A DNA stretch of 64,000 nucleotides from Adiantum capillus-veneris (lineage: Eukaryota > Streptophyta > Polypodiopsida > Polypodiales > Pteridaceae). The DNA lies in contig CM043968.1 in NCBI GenBank assembly GCA_014529385.2, positions 124,889,518 through 124,953,517 of the forward strand, read 5' to 3'. The position numbers and the translations under genes are program-made. Positions 36,607-47,901 of the stretch are shown here, one piece after another. The notes beneath the pieces were generated by a model. It ran no database searches. It was not told the origin of the DNA and saw only the letters and a program-made list of their open reading frames with translations. How positions within the stretch are numbered: position 1 is the stretch's first letter; every line of letters starts with the position of its first letter.

Positions 36607-37511
36607 GGTTGACTGAAAGAGTCAGCAACCTGAGTTCTTTGTCCTCCTGTTGTCATTGAGTTTTTCACTCCAGTTGTTGGTGCTGGTCTATGTGAGCTAG
36701 AAGTAACATAATACTGATGTAGTGGTCCCCCAAAGTATGTATATCCTTCTAATTCTTTCTTGCCCATTGTTGAGTATTGCCTGCCATACTTATCGTAAGC
36801 GGAAATTTTCACTTCCGATCCCTCTGTGTAGGTAAAGACATAGAGTCTTTTTTTGTCTGTCAACTCTCCGGTGTAGGGTTCTTCACATCTATAATAGAGA
36901 TCTTGCTCCCCATTATTATATTTGTATAGCCCCACATAGATGTTATCAGTGTTGATCCTTGTAGTTTCATTCTCTCTTCTTAACCTCGCATTAGGGAAGT
37001 TCATTATTGGTGCTTTCTCCTCGAGTTCTTCATCTATTTTGGCTTGGGTGCCCATCAATCCCCACTTGTCCACAATGTTAGGGTTTAGGACTACCAAGTA
37101 CATGGTAACCTCGTCATCTAGATATCTATCTCCGCTATAGCTCACAGGCACTAAGTCCTTGAACTCACTAGGTCTCTCTTCTATCTTTACACAATAGCGG
37201 TCCATTCCATCTTTGTAGATCTTTGCACCTTGCTCATTGTCGTACTGATATTTTATGAACAATAGCTTCATTGTGGCGGAAGGGTTTGATGATCCTGCTG
37301 CCATATTTTCTTTGTTGTTCCTGTTCGAGTGTTCGGTGAAAATCTCGTAAGACCTCTCCGAAGAAGTATCAGAAACACTTCCTTCAAAGATCGGCTCTAA
37401 TGGTTGCACCCAACTTTGGTTTACACTTCCCTCGGTTGATATGACACTTGCTAGTTCCCCTTGTTTTGGTTGATTATTCCGGAGATTCCTGCCCGATCTC
37501 AAATTCATCAA
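36432..37511 (-). pseudogene. gag: Gag N-terminal region, element F
   Basis: A 359-residue open frame starting MMNLRSGRNL, a start style common in plant gypsy Gag. It overlaps the next frame by 175 bases; a one- or two-base change near 36600 would join them. The body (YIVGLYKY-type segments and many Tyr residues) matches nothing I recognise. Upstream to the PBS lie about 1.4 kb without a gene. Confidence 0.6.
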
Positions 37512-38919
37512 TTCCCCTAAAGGATTGTAACTTTTTCGTCTCGGAAATTTGTTTTCCCCAAGTTTTTGTGGTCAGAATTGATCCAATCTGACTGATACTT
37601 GGTCAATTGTTTAATCTTGTCAGTTGGACAACTTCTGTTTCATCAAGTGAGAATTTTGTTGCAGTTATGCTGAAAAAGACATTATACGCGTATGATGTCT
37701 TTTTTCACAGATTTTGACTATTTTGGTTATGCTCACTCTCAGTGGCCCCTTTATGCTCTGTTCACTCACAAAATTCAGTTTGAACTCTGTTTGAGCAAGT
37801 TATGACTAGTTCAGGCTTTTCTTGGCAATTTTCCGCTTTTGACTTGTTTTTTTGGGTCACTTGTGATCCAAATGGGATGAAACTTGAAATATAACCTCTA
37901 GACAGCTATTACAATGGATCTGTGTTAGCAAAGTATCAAAATATGTCCAAAATTAGGTCAAAGACATCATACGCGTATGATGTCTTTTTCATCAATTTGG
38001 GTCCAAACTTGATATTTATGCTTCCTACAGTGCCTGTAACAATCTTGTCAGGTCAGATATAAAAAATAAGCAGTGGATGTGCCAAAAGACATTATACGCG
38101 TATGATGTCTTTTGTCCCAGATTTTGACTATTTTTGGTTTTAAGCTTTCTCCAATGTTTATAATTGAGTTTCAAGTGTTTTTGTCAGGTTTGAATGTAAA
38201 AATAAGATTTGAATCCAAAATTTCCTATTCTTTGCGTTTCTTGGACTCCGACTTGTCTTTTTGGGTTTCTTTGAGTGTTAATGCTCTTGTTTTAAGTTGA
38301 TCTTAGGGTAAAACCCCCCTTCTAAACACTCTGGCAATGTCAAATTTTCAATTTTAGTCTCTGTTTAGGTCCTAAGACATCATACGCGTATGATGTCTAA
38401 AGTTGCAGATTTCGAGTTTTTCAGCACAGAACTCTTCCAATAGCTCTTTTAAGTGCTCAGCAACAATCAGTTACAGAGAAAATTTTTCTGAACTTTGTTT
38501 ATTGCATATTTCACTACCAAAGCGACTTTTTCAGTGATCTAACATGCAATCAAACACATCCAGCAAATAGAACACCAATTGATAGCTCTAGATCAGGATC
38601 AAATCAGGCCCTACCTAAGCTACTTCTAATCATAAAATGGATTTTTTGCAATTGAAAATATAAAGAGATTTACTACCACACAAGGAGTAGCAAATGCTTT
38701 TTATGTCAACAACCACTTAAACACCATCAAAAACAATCTAATCTAAGCTAAACTAAAAATACTGTCAACACGGAAGACCCAGGAATACCCCACTTCCTAG
38801 TATCTCTCGAGACCTTCGGAGTCCACCACTCCTAGATCTTTTCTAACTAAAGTATACAAAGTAGTTTATACGACTCACCTCGTAGGATTAGTCTAAGGTC
38901 ACCTACTTAGGGCTCTCGT
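37512..38919 (-). other. Untranslated leader of F with palindromes
   Basis: 1.4 kb without coding potential, containing the second palindrome array and A+T-rich segments. Parts are similar to the pol-ORF3 spacer (25260-26270), so a piece was duplicated between the two non-coding regions. Confidence 0.75.
37677..38398. repeat. Palindrome array 2 (four 24-bp palindromes)
   Basis: Copies at 37677-37700, 37962-37985, 38087-38110 and 38375-38398. Two are perfect and two have one mismatch (ATTATACG in place of ATCATACG). Start-to-start distances are 285, 125 and 288, almost the same pattern as in array 1. Confidence 0.85.
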
Positions 38920-38936
38920 CCCCGGCAACGGCGCCA
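38920..38936 (-). promoter_or_regulatory. tRNA-Asp primer-binding site of F
   Basis: Sense TGGCGCCGTTGCCGGGG is a full match to the 3' end of plant tRNA-Asp(GUC), two bases from the LTR. Confidence 0.9.
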
Positions 38937-38938
38937 AA

Positions 38939-39562
38939 TGTTAAGGCGGTTACGCCGCTAGCGGAAGCTAAATAGCGAGAACTCAACCAACAACAGAATT
39001 TGTCAGACGAGGACGGAGCTTGACCCGCAGGCGCATGGAAACAACTAGGTGGGTGTCGAATCACCTACTCGACCTTCTAATGACAATCACTACTAAGGAA
39101 ATCAAATCTAAGTTCTAAAATACGCAAGTGACTGAAGTCCGTACTACGAACGAATGCTATACGAAACAGGATCTAGAATCATTGAATCGATCTCAAACTC
39201 AAGGGGAAGTCTATACACTAGGTAAGAACAACACCCTAAAGACTTGAACTGCAAAATCAACCTATAACCACTCCGTGCGGCAAACGCGTATGAAGACAGG
39301 CCGAAAAATACAGGTGACCGAAACTTGACCCCGATGGTACTAATGCGTAGCTCTACTCGTTGTGGTTCTATAGATATGCTGCACGCTCTATTCTGACACA
39401 TGAGTTGGAAGAAAACTCACACCGAAGCTCATAGGAACTTACTACACGTAGAAGCCGATAGCGTGCACTCTTGGTATCTGTGCGTAGCTCTCACCGTTGC
39501 TAACACAATGGCGGTGTCGCTTCTCCAATGGCGGCCCCGTAGCTCGCGTAGCAAGAAGATAA

Positions 39563-39601
<39 letters not shown>

Positions 39602-39886
39602 ACACAGTCACGGCGCTCAAAAACTCACTTTGATTAATAATTGAATCTCCTTGGGTTACAAAACTTTGGCTTATATACCTCAGCCTTGGAGGTGAGAACA
39701 TCTCTAATTATTTACATCAACAGGTGAAATTACTTCGGGATTACAAGCTAGAAACTCAATTGAGTCCCGTTACTTAATGCATGGCTCAAATCAAAATTAA
39801 TGTCGGAAAGACATTTATTACAATCAATGGTTACAAAATGATGGGTGTGAGCAAAAATGTGGGTGTGATCCTCTGCTGGCTCAACA
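38939..39886 (-). repeat. 5' LTR of F
   Basis: 948 bp, about 98.6% identical to the 3' LTR by eye. The microsatellite at 39565-39599 is four bases longer. Most of the other differences are C/T or G/A changes. Confidence 0.9.
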
Positions 39887-39891
39887 GGGTT
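39887..39891. repeat. Right target-site duplication of F (GGGTT)
   Basis: Same five bases as 20822-20826. Confidence 0.85.
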
Positions 39892-40337
39892 TTTGCGTTC
39901 GGTACGGCTATGAGTTTTTTTGTACATTAAGGTATTGCTTTCTCTTTTGTTCACACAACATATTTTTGCCATCAGTATGGAAATTGATGATCATATGTTT
40001 GACTTTGAATACCTGGAGTCTGCTCCATCTTGGATGCCGCATGGCTGGATACTCTCATGGAGGGTACCCACGTGGCAACGGAGATGGATGATGCATACCC
40101 CGATAGTCTATCTCTCTCTCTCTTTGTGAGAATATACACCTCCTCCTCAGAGTGTGTTTGATATTCTAGAGGATGATAGTAACTTGCCGGATGCCAGGGA
40201 GTTTGTCACTTGACATGACTGGCAAACTTTTGATGCCCGATTTCGCAAGCTAGCTGTACGGGTCCAAATATTGGCTACGCAAGTGGAAAATCTCACACGA
40301 TTAATTTACAATATTCTACCGAATCACCGAGTCTCAG

Positions 40338-40568
40338 TTGCCGGCAGCCCAAGAGGTCGTCTGCCCACCAGTTATGACCAAAGAGGTCCACCATGCACAA
40401 GAGAAATCGGTTGTAGATAGAAATCTGGTCGTGACCAACGTGGTCAAGAAGCGACTATCACAATCCGACTTTCGACGTGCAAAAAGTAAAAAATTATGCT
40501 TTTATTGCTTAGGATCGCATAAAGAAAAGCAGTGTCCACATGTACGACAACGTAAGCATGATGCATGA
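40338..40568 (+). pseudogene. Zinc-knuckle fragment within E
   Basis: A 76-residue open piece ends with CFYCLGSHKEKQC, a C-X2-C-X3-H-X4-C knuckle in a basic context (RAKSKKL, HVRQRKH). It follows decayed gag-like sequence from 40150 and probably ended the Gag of E. The knuckle is the only recognisable motif. Confidence 0.55.
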
Positions 40569-43425
40569 GTTCGTGATTTGACATAAACTCCAGTTTTTGT
40601 GCAGGGCACAATAGTTATATGTATTTTGAACATGTTATGCTTAGACATTTTCTCATACTTGCATGTAGATTTTCAGAGTACTGTACGTTTTTTGAATTGG
40701 GTAGTGTATGCCCCAATTTCTTTTCTGGGATAGTAATCTTTGGTACGACCAGTTACATAATCTCGGCTTATATGGTCAGCCAAAAACATCATGAGATGCA
40801 TACAAGATCACTACATTTGGGTGTATATGATACACATCTCCCACAATTTTAGGTTTTGCATTTCCTTTGGACAGTATTGTTTGTTGTGCACAGTCAAATG
40901 TTTGGCCAATCTCATGGGAAGTAAGGCTTCTAATTTGTGCTACAATTAACTTGGTGTCAAGATCAGTGGCAACCAAGTTTGGGGCATCTACATTAATCGG
41001 GATATCATTTCGCCACATCCCTACTAGTCTAGCCAATGCAAGGCACTTATGGTGTTTACTTTTACGTTTACATTTGTCACGTTGGTGCAAGCAAAGTTGG
41101 TCTGAGCTAGGAAATGGTCCATGCCAGGCAGAGGCAGCAGGCAAGTGCAGTGCAGAAGGCTAGGGTAGGTACCAAGGTCCTTGGCAGCCAAAGGGTAGCG
41201 AAAGTGTATGTTTAAAGCGGTTTTTTAGGCCAAAAGGGATGCGGGGTGGTCTAGATGGGATGTCAAGTGAAGGTGTCCAAAATGCCAAGTCAGTGCTCTG
41301 GGATGTAGTGTTTGATGTGGTCTAGAAGCTGGTCCAAACGGCTTGTCAAACGGAGCCCTGGTGTGCAAGGTACCAAAGTTTAAAGGTATAGGGTGTAGGA
41401 CAAGGCAGCTGGGGACAAGTGGCCCAGGCAGGTGCCAATGGATACATGTGGAGTGCTCAAGTTGTGGAGTATGCCGGTCTTCTCGGATTGCAAATCAGAG
41501 CTCGGGATAGCAAGATATGGTCAGTTGAAATTTTTTCGGGGGCCGGGTCTGAGCCCACTTGACCGCATTGGAGGATGTGCCATTTGGCATCTTTTTGGTC
41601 TCGGCAAGGTTCCTGGTGATAGTGTACATCATGGGGAGTTAGCACAAATCAACGGCGCGTCAATCGGATGCTCGGTTAGCGAGATATGGCAGGATGAAGA
41701 CATTTGGCGGTGAAAAGTTTGCAGATGATTTTTTCTGCTTTTTATGGCCTTGGATAGCGAGCTCAGAGTAGTCTAAAGATGATGAGGTTAACACAACCGG
41801 AGGCCCACTCATTGAAAATCCAATGCATCTTGACGGCTCGGGATTCCGACCACCTTGCAAAAATATGGGAGCCGGGAAGAGAGGCCAAAAGTTGGGTTTT
41901 ATGGATGTTTTTCAAGTTTTTCAAATGACTTGGAGGCTTAAGGACCTGGTGGCTGCCACGTGGCAAGGGGATATATCCCACATGCGCAGGAGGAGGCAAA
42001 ATTCGTAGAGTATAAAGGCTGGAGCATGCGCCTCTCATAAATGTGTGTGGGGCGAGAGCTCCTTGGAGCTATGGGCTATGGCTCAAGCCCGTGGCGCTGC
42101 GTTGGCGAGCGATGGCCCTGTAGGGCGCGGTAAAGGTGGCGTTTTGGCCAAGATGGGCGGCACGATGGCATGCGCCCACGTGAGGAAGAAAGTGGCCAAC
42201 CGATGACGAGGCAATATCCACGAAAGAGCGCATGCCTGCGGCCATTTGGAGGTAAAAGGGGGGAGGGCAATAGCGACCTTGCTAATGCCCCCCCTCCCCG
42301 GTGCATGGTTAAGGGGCATGTCCCACAGAAGGGTAGGGTGAGCATAGAGAGAAAAGGAGAAAGCCCGAGGAGGACCTCCCTATGGAACAAAGAGGGGCAG
42401 TAAGTAGGGTGTAGGAAGCAAAAAAGCAAGGGCCGAGCAAGCCAAGGCAAGAGCAAACTGAAAGCCAGACCAAGGGGAAGGAGGAGAGAGAAAAGAAGAA
42501 AGAAGTGGCAGGAGGAGTCGGATAGAGAGAGTCAAAGTTAGGCCTATGGTGCAGTGCAAGGTAGCCCCCCCAAAGGGGTAAAAAATGAAAGAGAAAAAAA
42601 AATGCCGAGGGGCAATAGCGACATCGCTATTGCACCCCCCCAAGTGCAAAAGAGAGAAGCATTGAGCAGATGAAACAAGGCGGTTCCCCCTTCCCAAAAA
42701 TACCAAATTAGAGTACTAGATGGACCAATGAGAGGGAAAATTTTCCAGATTGAACACCCCCCCCCATAAAAGTCAAAGTTTCATCAAATTAGGGCCTTTT
42801 TTTGGGGCTTTTGGTGCGGTTTGAAGCCTGCAAACTAGAGCTATTGACAGAAGGGTGTGCCTATCAAAGCCCTTTGTATTTTCTTGTGAAAAATGGCCAT
42901 GGTGATGGCAGTGTTAGCCTGTGTACGTGCTTTGTGAAGTGCAATCGAGCCACTGTTGTCCATCTTTGTTGTTGTTTCCCCTTTCCCCCTTCTCTTTCTC
43001 CTGCTATGGTGTTTCCCCTCGGTGCCGACAGTGTGGAAGTGTGTGCCCCCTCGGAACGACGGTGTTTTGTGTGAGAGGGTGAGATTGAGTGGCTGTGAGT
43101 GTATGTAAGGGTGGAGATAGACCGTGGCAATAAGTGTGCATCGTGTGGTGGATTTATGGAGTGTGTGAGCAATGTAAATTGAGCAGGCGGTGGTCTGCCA
43201 GTGTAAGGTGTGTTTTTTGAAGGTGTTTTTTGAGAGGACAGGGGTGCTGTAGATACCCTCAGCTATAGAGAGGCCCTTGTGTATGTGCCGGGCGTGTTCC
43301 CCCATTCCCCCTCTCCATCTTATGGTGCCCCCACTGAGGAGTGTGTTGATGCTCCTAGTTGATGTCAGAATGGTGACTTCGGTGATGCCAAAGGTGCGGC
43401 CTTTGAAGAGCAGTTACTGCTAGTG
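40569..43425 (+). other. Non-coding part of E, possible LTR-like promoter region
   Basis: No gene recognised. A TATA-like box AGTATAAAGG is near 42008. Two copies of a C-rich element begin GGCAATAGCGAC (42266-42294 and 42611-42639); the second contains a 10-bp inverted repeat. The sequence is G/A-rich with C-runs. It may be the leader and LTR of the element whose gag starts at 43426. Confidence 0.35.
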
Positions 43426-44568
43426 ATGGCTTGGAAGGGATTTCCCATTTTCACTGGGGTTGAGGATGCGGAAACTTGGCTCCAAAACTATGGGTTGTTC
43501 GTGTTGGAAAGCAGTTTATCGAGAGAAGAAGGTGTGGTATAGGTGTTCCCGCTCCTAGTTCGTGGTAAAGCGGGGCTTTGGTTCAATAGCCTTGGTGATG
43601 AAGAAAAGGGAGATTGTGAAGCCCTGGAGGCGTCTTTTTGAAGCAAATTTGTTGCAGATGTGCAGTTGGATGAAGTAAAGTGAAAGTTGCACAGGTTGAA
43701 GCAAAGCTTGCAGGGTGATTTTCAAGCGTTGGAGTGGGAGTTCGAAGCCCTTTGGGGGAAATTGATCAAGGTAACTGCTGCAGAAAATGCCTGTGTTTTG
43801 AAATTGTGTAAATTCATGGATTGCCTACATAAGGAAGTGCAAGATAAAGTGGAGGTAGATGGCCTGATGTCATATGAGGAGGCAGTAGCTCTAGCAAAAG
43901 GGCGGACCAAAAAGATTTTGAAGAAGCGCAAGGCTAGGCAGGCTTTGCCAAATGCAGTGATGCCAAAGCAGTGTGATGTGGTAGTAGCCGAGCCAAAGGT
44001 GGTCCAAAAAGAAGTGCAAGTGCAAGAAGAACCAAGGGTTCTTTGGCTACACGGAGACAGGGTGGTTCCTATGCCAAAGATGCCGGCTAGAGCGGTTCCA
44101 ATCGTGGAGAAAGTGCATGTTGTTCCAGAGTGGACAAAGGGGGTGATGCCTAGTTCGAGTGTAACTACAGAAGTTCCGTTGAAGTGTGGTAAAGATCAAA
44201 AAGTGCGTTTTGCAGACGAGGTCGAAGCAGTGAAGCTAGAGGATGTTCCTGAGCTTGAAATAGAAGAGGAGACTGGGTCAAATGACAGTAGCTCTATGGA
44301 CGTAGATACGAGTTGGGAGATCGAGTCGTCTCGATCCAGGTATGATGAGTTTGACCTCTTACATGTGAGTGGAGAAGTAGTAAATGTGTGCGAGGAGCAG
44401 CATGACGTGCAAGCCAAGGTGTCTAGTGAAGACCAAATGGAGCGGTCTAGGCCTACGAGTGATGATGTGAAAGTAAAGCTGGTGTGCAGTGCCATGCTAA
44501 TGGCCATGTTGGTGAAGATAGCAGTAGAGTGTGCCATGGTGGTGCACCAAGTGCAAAGTTTTGTCTAG
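43426..44568 (+). pseudogene. Gag-like pseudogene in E
   Basis: One frame with in-frame stops near 43540, 43640 and 43681, otherwise open from a Met at 43426 to 44568. The start matches Ty3/gypsy Gag capsid: GVEDAETWLQNYGLFVLESS, RGKAGLWFNSLG. The rest is acidic, with repeated Val and Glu. The C-terminus ends in a hydrophobic stretch (LVCSAMLMAMLVKIAVECAM) that resembles a membrane segment; none is expected in Gag, so it is likely a late addition or chance. Confidence 0.65.
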
Positions 44569-47500
44569 AGAAATGGAGCAGCCGTGCCCATGGAATAAAA
44601 TGAGGGTAATGCAATAGAGAATAAGTTTCTCTCTTCCTTGTCAAAGTTTGATGATATAGCGATAGAAGAGCAGGTAGTTGCAGTCGACAGATGGCAGTGC
44701 TTATTGACCTTGAAGGGCCAGTTGACAAAGAGGAGCTCAACGATGCTGAAATTGAGTGCATGGCAGTGAAAAAGGCATTGGGGAGTCAAAGTTAAAGGTT
44801 CTTTTTATGCAGTCAGTGCCCTCTATGATAGGTGATGCGGATTCCAAGGCAGTGTCCAAGCTTTCTAAGGAGGTCTGTGAGTGGTGGAAAACTGTGGAAT
44901 GCTTATGGGATAAGTTGCAAGTCAGGCATAAGATGCGTACAACCACACAAATTGGGTACACACTCTAGAAACTTAAGGGAAGTTCCTCAGCCCATCATGT
45001 TCTCCTTCTCTCTCTTCCTTATTTCTCTCAAAGAATACTGAAAAGCGAGAAGTTCTAAGACGCTTTTGATACATGTTTTTCTCGTGAGTCAGCCTGAGCC
45101 ACGATGATCTAACTCTCAACTAGCAAGTGGCCACGATGCTCTAGGTCTCAGCTAGAAAGTGGCCACGATGCCATCCAAATTAGTCTTCGTCAATTGAACA
45201 CTAATTGACATAAGGGCTATGAGCCACACAGACTGGCAAAGAACCATAATCTAGGGTGAGGCCCAACTGTTGGCATTCCTTGGGTGATTGTTCTCCAGCT
45301 TGAACAGATCTACCCAGTGGAATCCCCATTGATGTTAATGGCCCAGTAAGAGTTTTACCATTACATATGTTTTTGGGTATTTTGTAAGCAGTACATGTTT
45401 TTGTTGAGGACAATTGAGTTGAGTTTTGATGAACTTGCACTTGCATAGGCTGATCTATAACACGGCGTATAGATGCAGCAAGTAGTTTGAACAACATGGC
45501 TGTCCATAAGAGCTAGGGGTTCCGCCTGCATGGATCTCTCGTTTTATCTATAGCACTAGGCATGCATATAGGAGCACAGTTTTGTGGTATGACCACATAT
45601 GTGATTATTAAATCACACAATACATGTTGATGGTCATTTTTGGATACTTTCACACTTTGTTTTTCAAGAAAACTATTTGCCAAGGGATAGTCATAACGTT
45701 CTTTCTAAACTTTCACCACGGTGGTTGGTTTGGAAAGATATATCCAGGGGTTTAAATTGCCAAGGAAACACCTAGGATCAAAAGTTCACTTCCTTTATCT
45801 TCACTAATCTCTAATGTTAGTGATTAGCAATTCGAAGAAATTTTGATATGGTACGCTTACAGGTTGAGGGTTGTACTTGACTTCCAGGTAAGTATCAGGT
45901 AATTTCCACCTCCTCGTAAGTACATGTTTTTTGGTTTTTTTTCCCTTTCCAATTAAGTTTGTATGCGTTATGTTACCGGGATGTTTGAGCAAGAAGGCTT
46001 TCATCCAGCTTGCTCTTTAGCCAAGTGACAAGGTCATGGATGAGCATAGCATTTTGAGAAAATATTGTTCTTTTCTCCCTTCCTCGTTCATCACGATACC
46101 CTAATGGGTTTGAATCTTGTTGAAACAATTATAGACCTACATAATACGGTTCTGTTTGGCACATGTTGTCACATGGGGCAAGGAACTCAAGGTGTTCGGT
46201 TTAGCCAGTGTGGAGCAATGATAATGAGGGTTCCTCTCACTCGCATCGTGGAGTGTTCATAGTTCCCTCCACACACAAGTACAATTTGTGCTTGATGGAT
46301 GTCGCCTTCCGTGCCATCCTCCCTTGAGACATATTCCACATGTGGCAAATATGCGTCTCTGGGATTGACACTGGTGCCTAATTCCTAATGATGTGTCGCG
46401 AGAAGTTCCTATGTGCTGATCGCATCCGTTTATTCGACCATTTGAAGCACACCGTGTCACGAACAATTTTAGTGGCAGAAATTATCAGGTACTAAGTACA
46501 GACTTTTTATGATTACAAGTGCTATGAAACCACCTTAACGGAGGGTTGTTTCTCTATATAGCCACATATGATAAGTTATTGAAAATGCCTCATGGTTGGT
46601 AACTAGGTGTGACTGAGCTTTCACATTCTGATGGTCCAACTCTTGTTGCAAGGCTTTCACTTACGTGCCGTGGAACGTCTCGTCATGGAATTGCGGTTCG
46701 GATTTGTTTGTGTTAAATGCATGCACACTAGGTGTTATGGGCCCTAGTGTTTAACACAAATTTGTTTGGAACGGCATGCCAATTCATGGAATTTTTTGTT
46801 TCTGCAATTTGTTGCACTTCAAGTGCAACTTTTCAAGCTGATTTATGCGTTTACACCCTACCATACAAGGTACCATCTTTGGATGGGTTTCTGTGGTTGG
46901 ATGGTCTATACTCTATGAGTTGGTTGCCTCCACTCCATATCGAGTATATGGCTGGCTACTCACTGGTTGAGTCAAAGTTATCATCAATCGTGGAAGACTG
47001 TCTGTAAGTGGTTGGGGCGAGTACCTCAACCTTATTGCTGTTATTCATCCCGCATTGGATGGGCACCTTACAAAGTATTTTTCTCGTGCCAAAGGAGATT
47101 CTGCTAAGAGCATACGTTAGCACAAAGCATTCTGAATGGACGATTCTATCCCTATTCTAGAATTTTCTTAGGTTTTCAATTTTGAACCCCTATTATGGTG
47201 GGGTTGGATATCCATTCAATAGCTTCATAAGTCAAGGACTTAGTAGGTGTGCTGACAAAGACCATTGGCATGTAACCTTCATTAGGGGTGAACATGTAGT
47301 TATATGTGTTCCAAAATGTTCAGCAGTCGAACATCCAAAAACTCCCTATTCTGTCCCTCAGTAGCTATGAGCTTTTCAAGATACTCATGCGAGTTGGAAA
47401 TCTGGCTCACAACTTCATGCAAAGTTGCGCTAAGGTTTTCTTGCATTTTTCTAGTATCTTTTAGAAATTCTAAAAATTGGTTATGTCTTTAGACACCTTT

Positions 47501-47757
47501 TAGTTGTGGTTACTCTTGTAAGTACTCAAGTGAGTTATAAATTGAGTTACCATGTAGATACAAGTGGTTGCAAAAGGACAACAATGTTGAAAATCACGAT
47601 GTTGCTCTTGGTTTCATTGAACCTCCTCACTGCACCAAGTATTAGTCATCAGGACAATTGGCCCGCGTAAGGGATGCCAATAAGGAAAACATCAGTATTC
47701 TTACGAAGATACTATTACTTGTGTTTTTGAGGATAAAAACGCTTCTCCAAGGGGGAT
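44569..47757 (+). other. Right part of E, no recognised gene
   Basis: Short frames only (e.g. 45201-45497 minus, 46732-47007 plus), none recognised. Contains a 32-bp tandem repeat (starts 45098, 45130, 45162; unit begins GCCACGATG) and an imperfect inverted repeat near 46690-46775 with arms carrying TTTGTGTTAAA. Ends with a purine run next to the right LTR. Confidence 0.45.
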
Positions 47758-47901
47758 TAACTTCAGACCAAGGGCCACCCTGGAGGTCAAGGACCTGGCC
47801 AAGGGCTGACTGCCCAATGGAGAAGGGATCCTGCAAGCCAAGGGGCTATAAAAAGGGTGGTTGGGTGGAGGATCAAACATGATAGTTCCCAGGGAATTTC
47901 A
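47758..47901 (+). repeat. Element E 3' LTR (short)
   Basis: About 144 bp, preceded by CCAAGGGGGAT. It aligns with 19841-19975 and ends in TTTCA. The next base begins the resumed gag of copy D. Confidence 0.65.

Larger units (their letters stand above)
20827..39886 (-). mobile_element. Element F, complete 19.06-kb Ty3/gypsy retrotransposon
   Basis: All structural parts are present: two LTRs (20827-21770 and 38939-39886), a 5-bp target duplication, a tRNA-Asp PBS and a polypurine tract. On the minus strand the order is LTR, PBS, leader with palindromes, gag, AP1, RT, RNase H, integrase, a second protease-like domain, a spacer with palindromes, ORF3, PPT and LTR. The LTRs differ at about a dozen bases plus a microsatellite length change, so the insertion is fairly recent. 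At 19 kb it is in the size range of the Ogre and Tat giants, and its PBS is of the type many Tat and Athila elements use. The lineage is not decided here. Confidence 0.9.
19841..47901 (+). mobile_element. Element E, 28 kb with insertion, short-LTR retroelement
   Basis: Bounded by two copies of a short LTR (19841-19975 and about 47758-47901). The left one is followed by a tRNA-Met PBS, the right one preceded by a purine run (CCAAGGGGGAT). Removing element F leaves about 9 kb, with a zinc-knuckle fragment and a gag fragment. It sits inside the gag of copy D, whose two halves flank it. No clean target duplication is visible and the left LTR seems to have lost its first bases, so a small deletion is likely at that junction. 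Confidence 0.65.

Noticed and set aside
40776-41144. Gene on the minus strand of E
   Set aside because: 122 codons, no recognised motif, overlaps another frame on the plus strand; no support beyond openness.
45201-45497. Host protein-coding gene on the minus strand
   Set aside because: 98 codons, no recognised domain and no splice or promoter evidence; kept only as part of an unassigned region.
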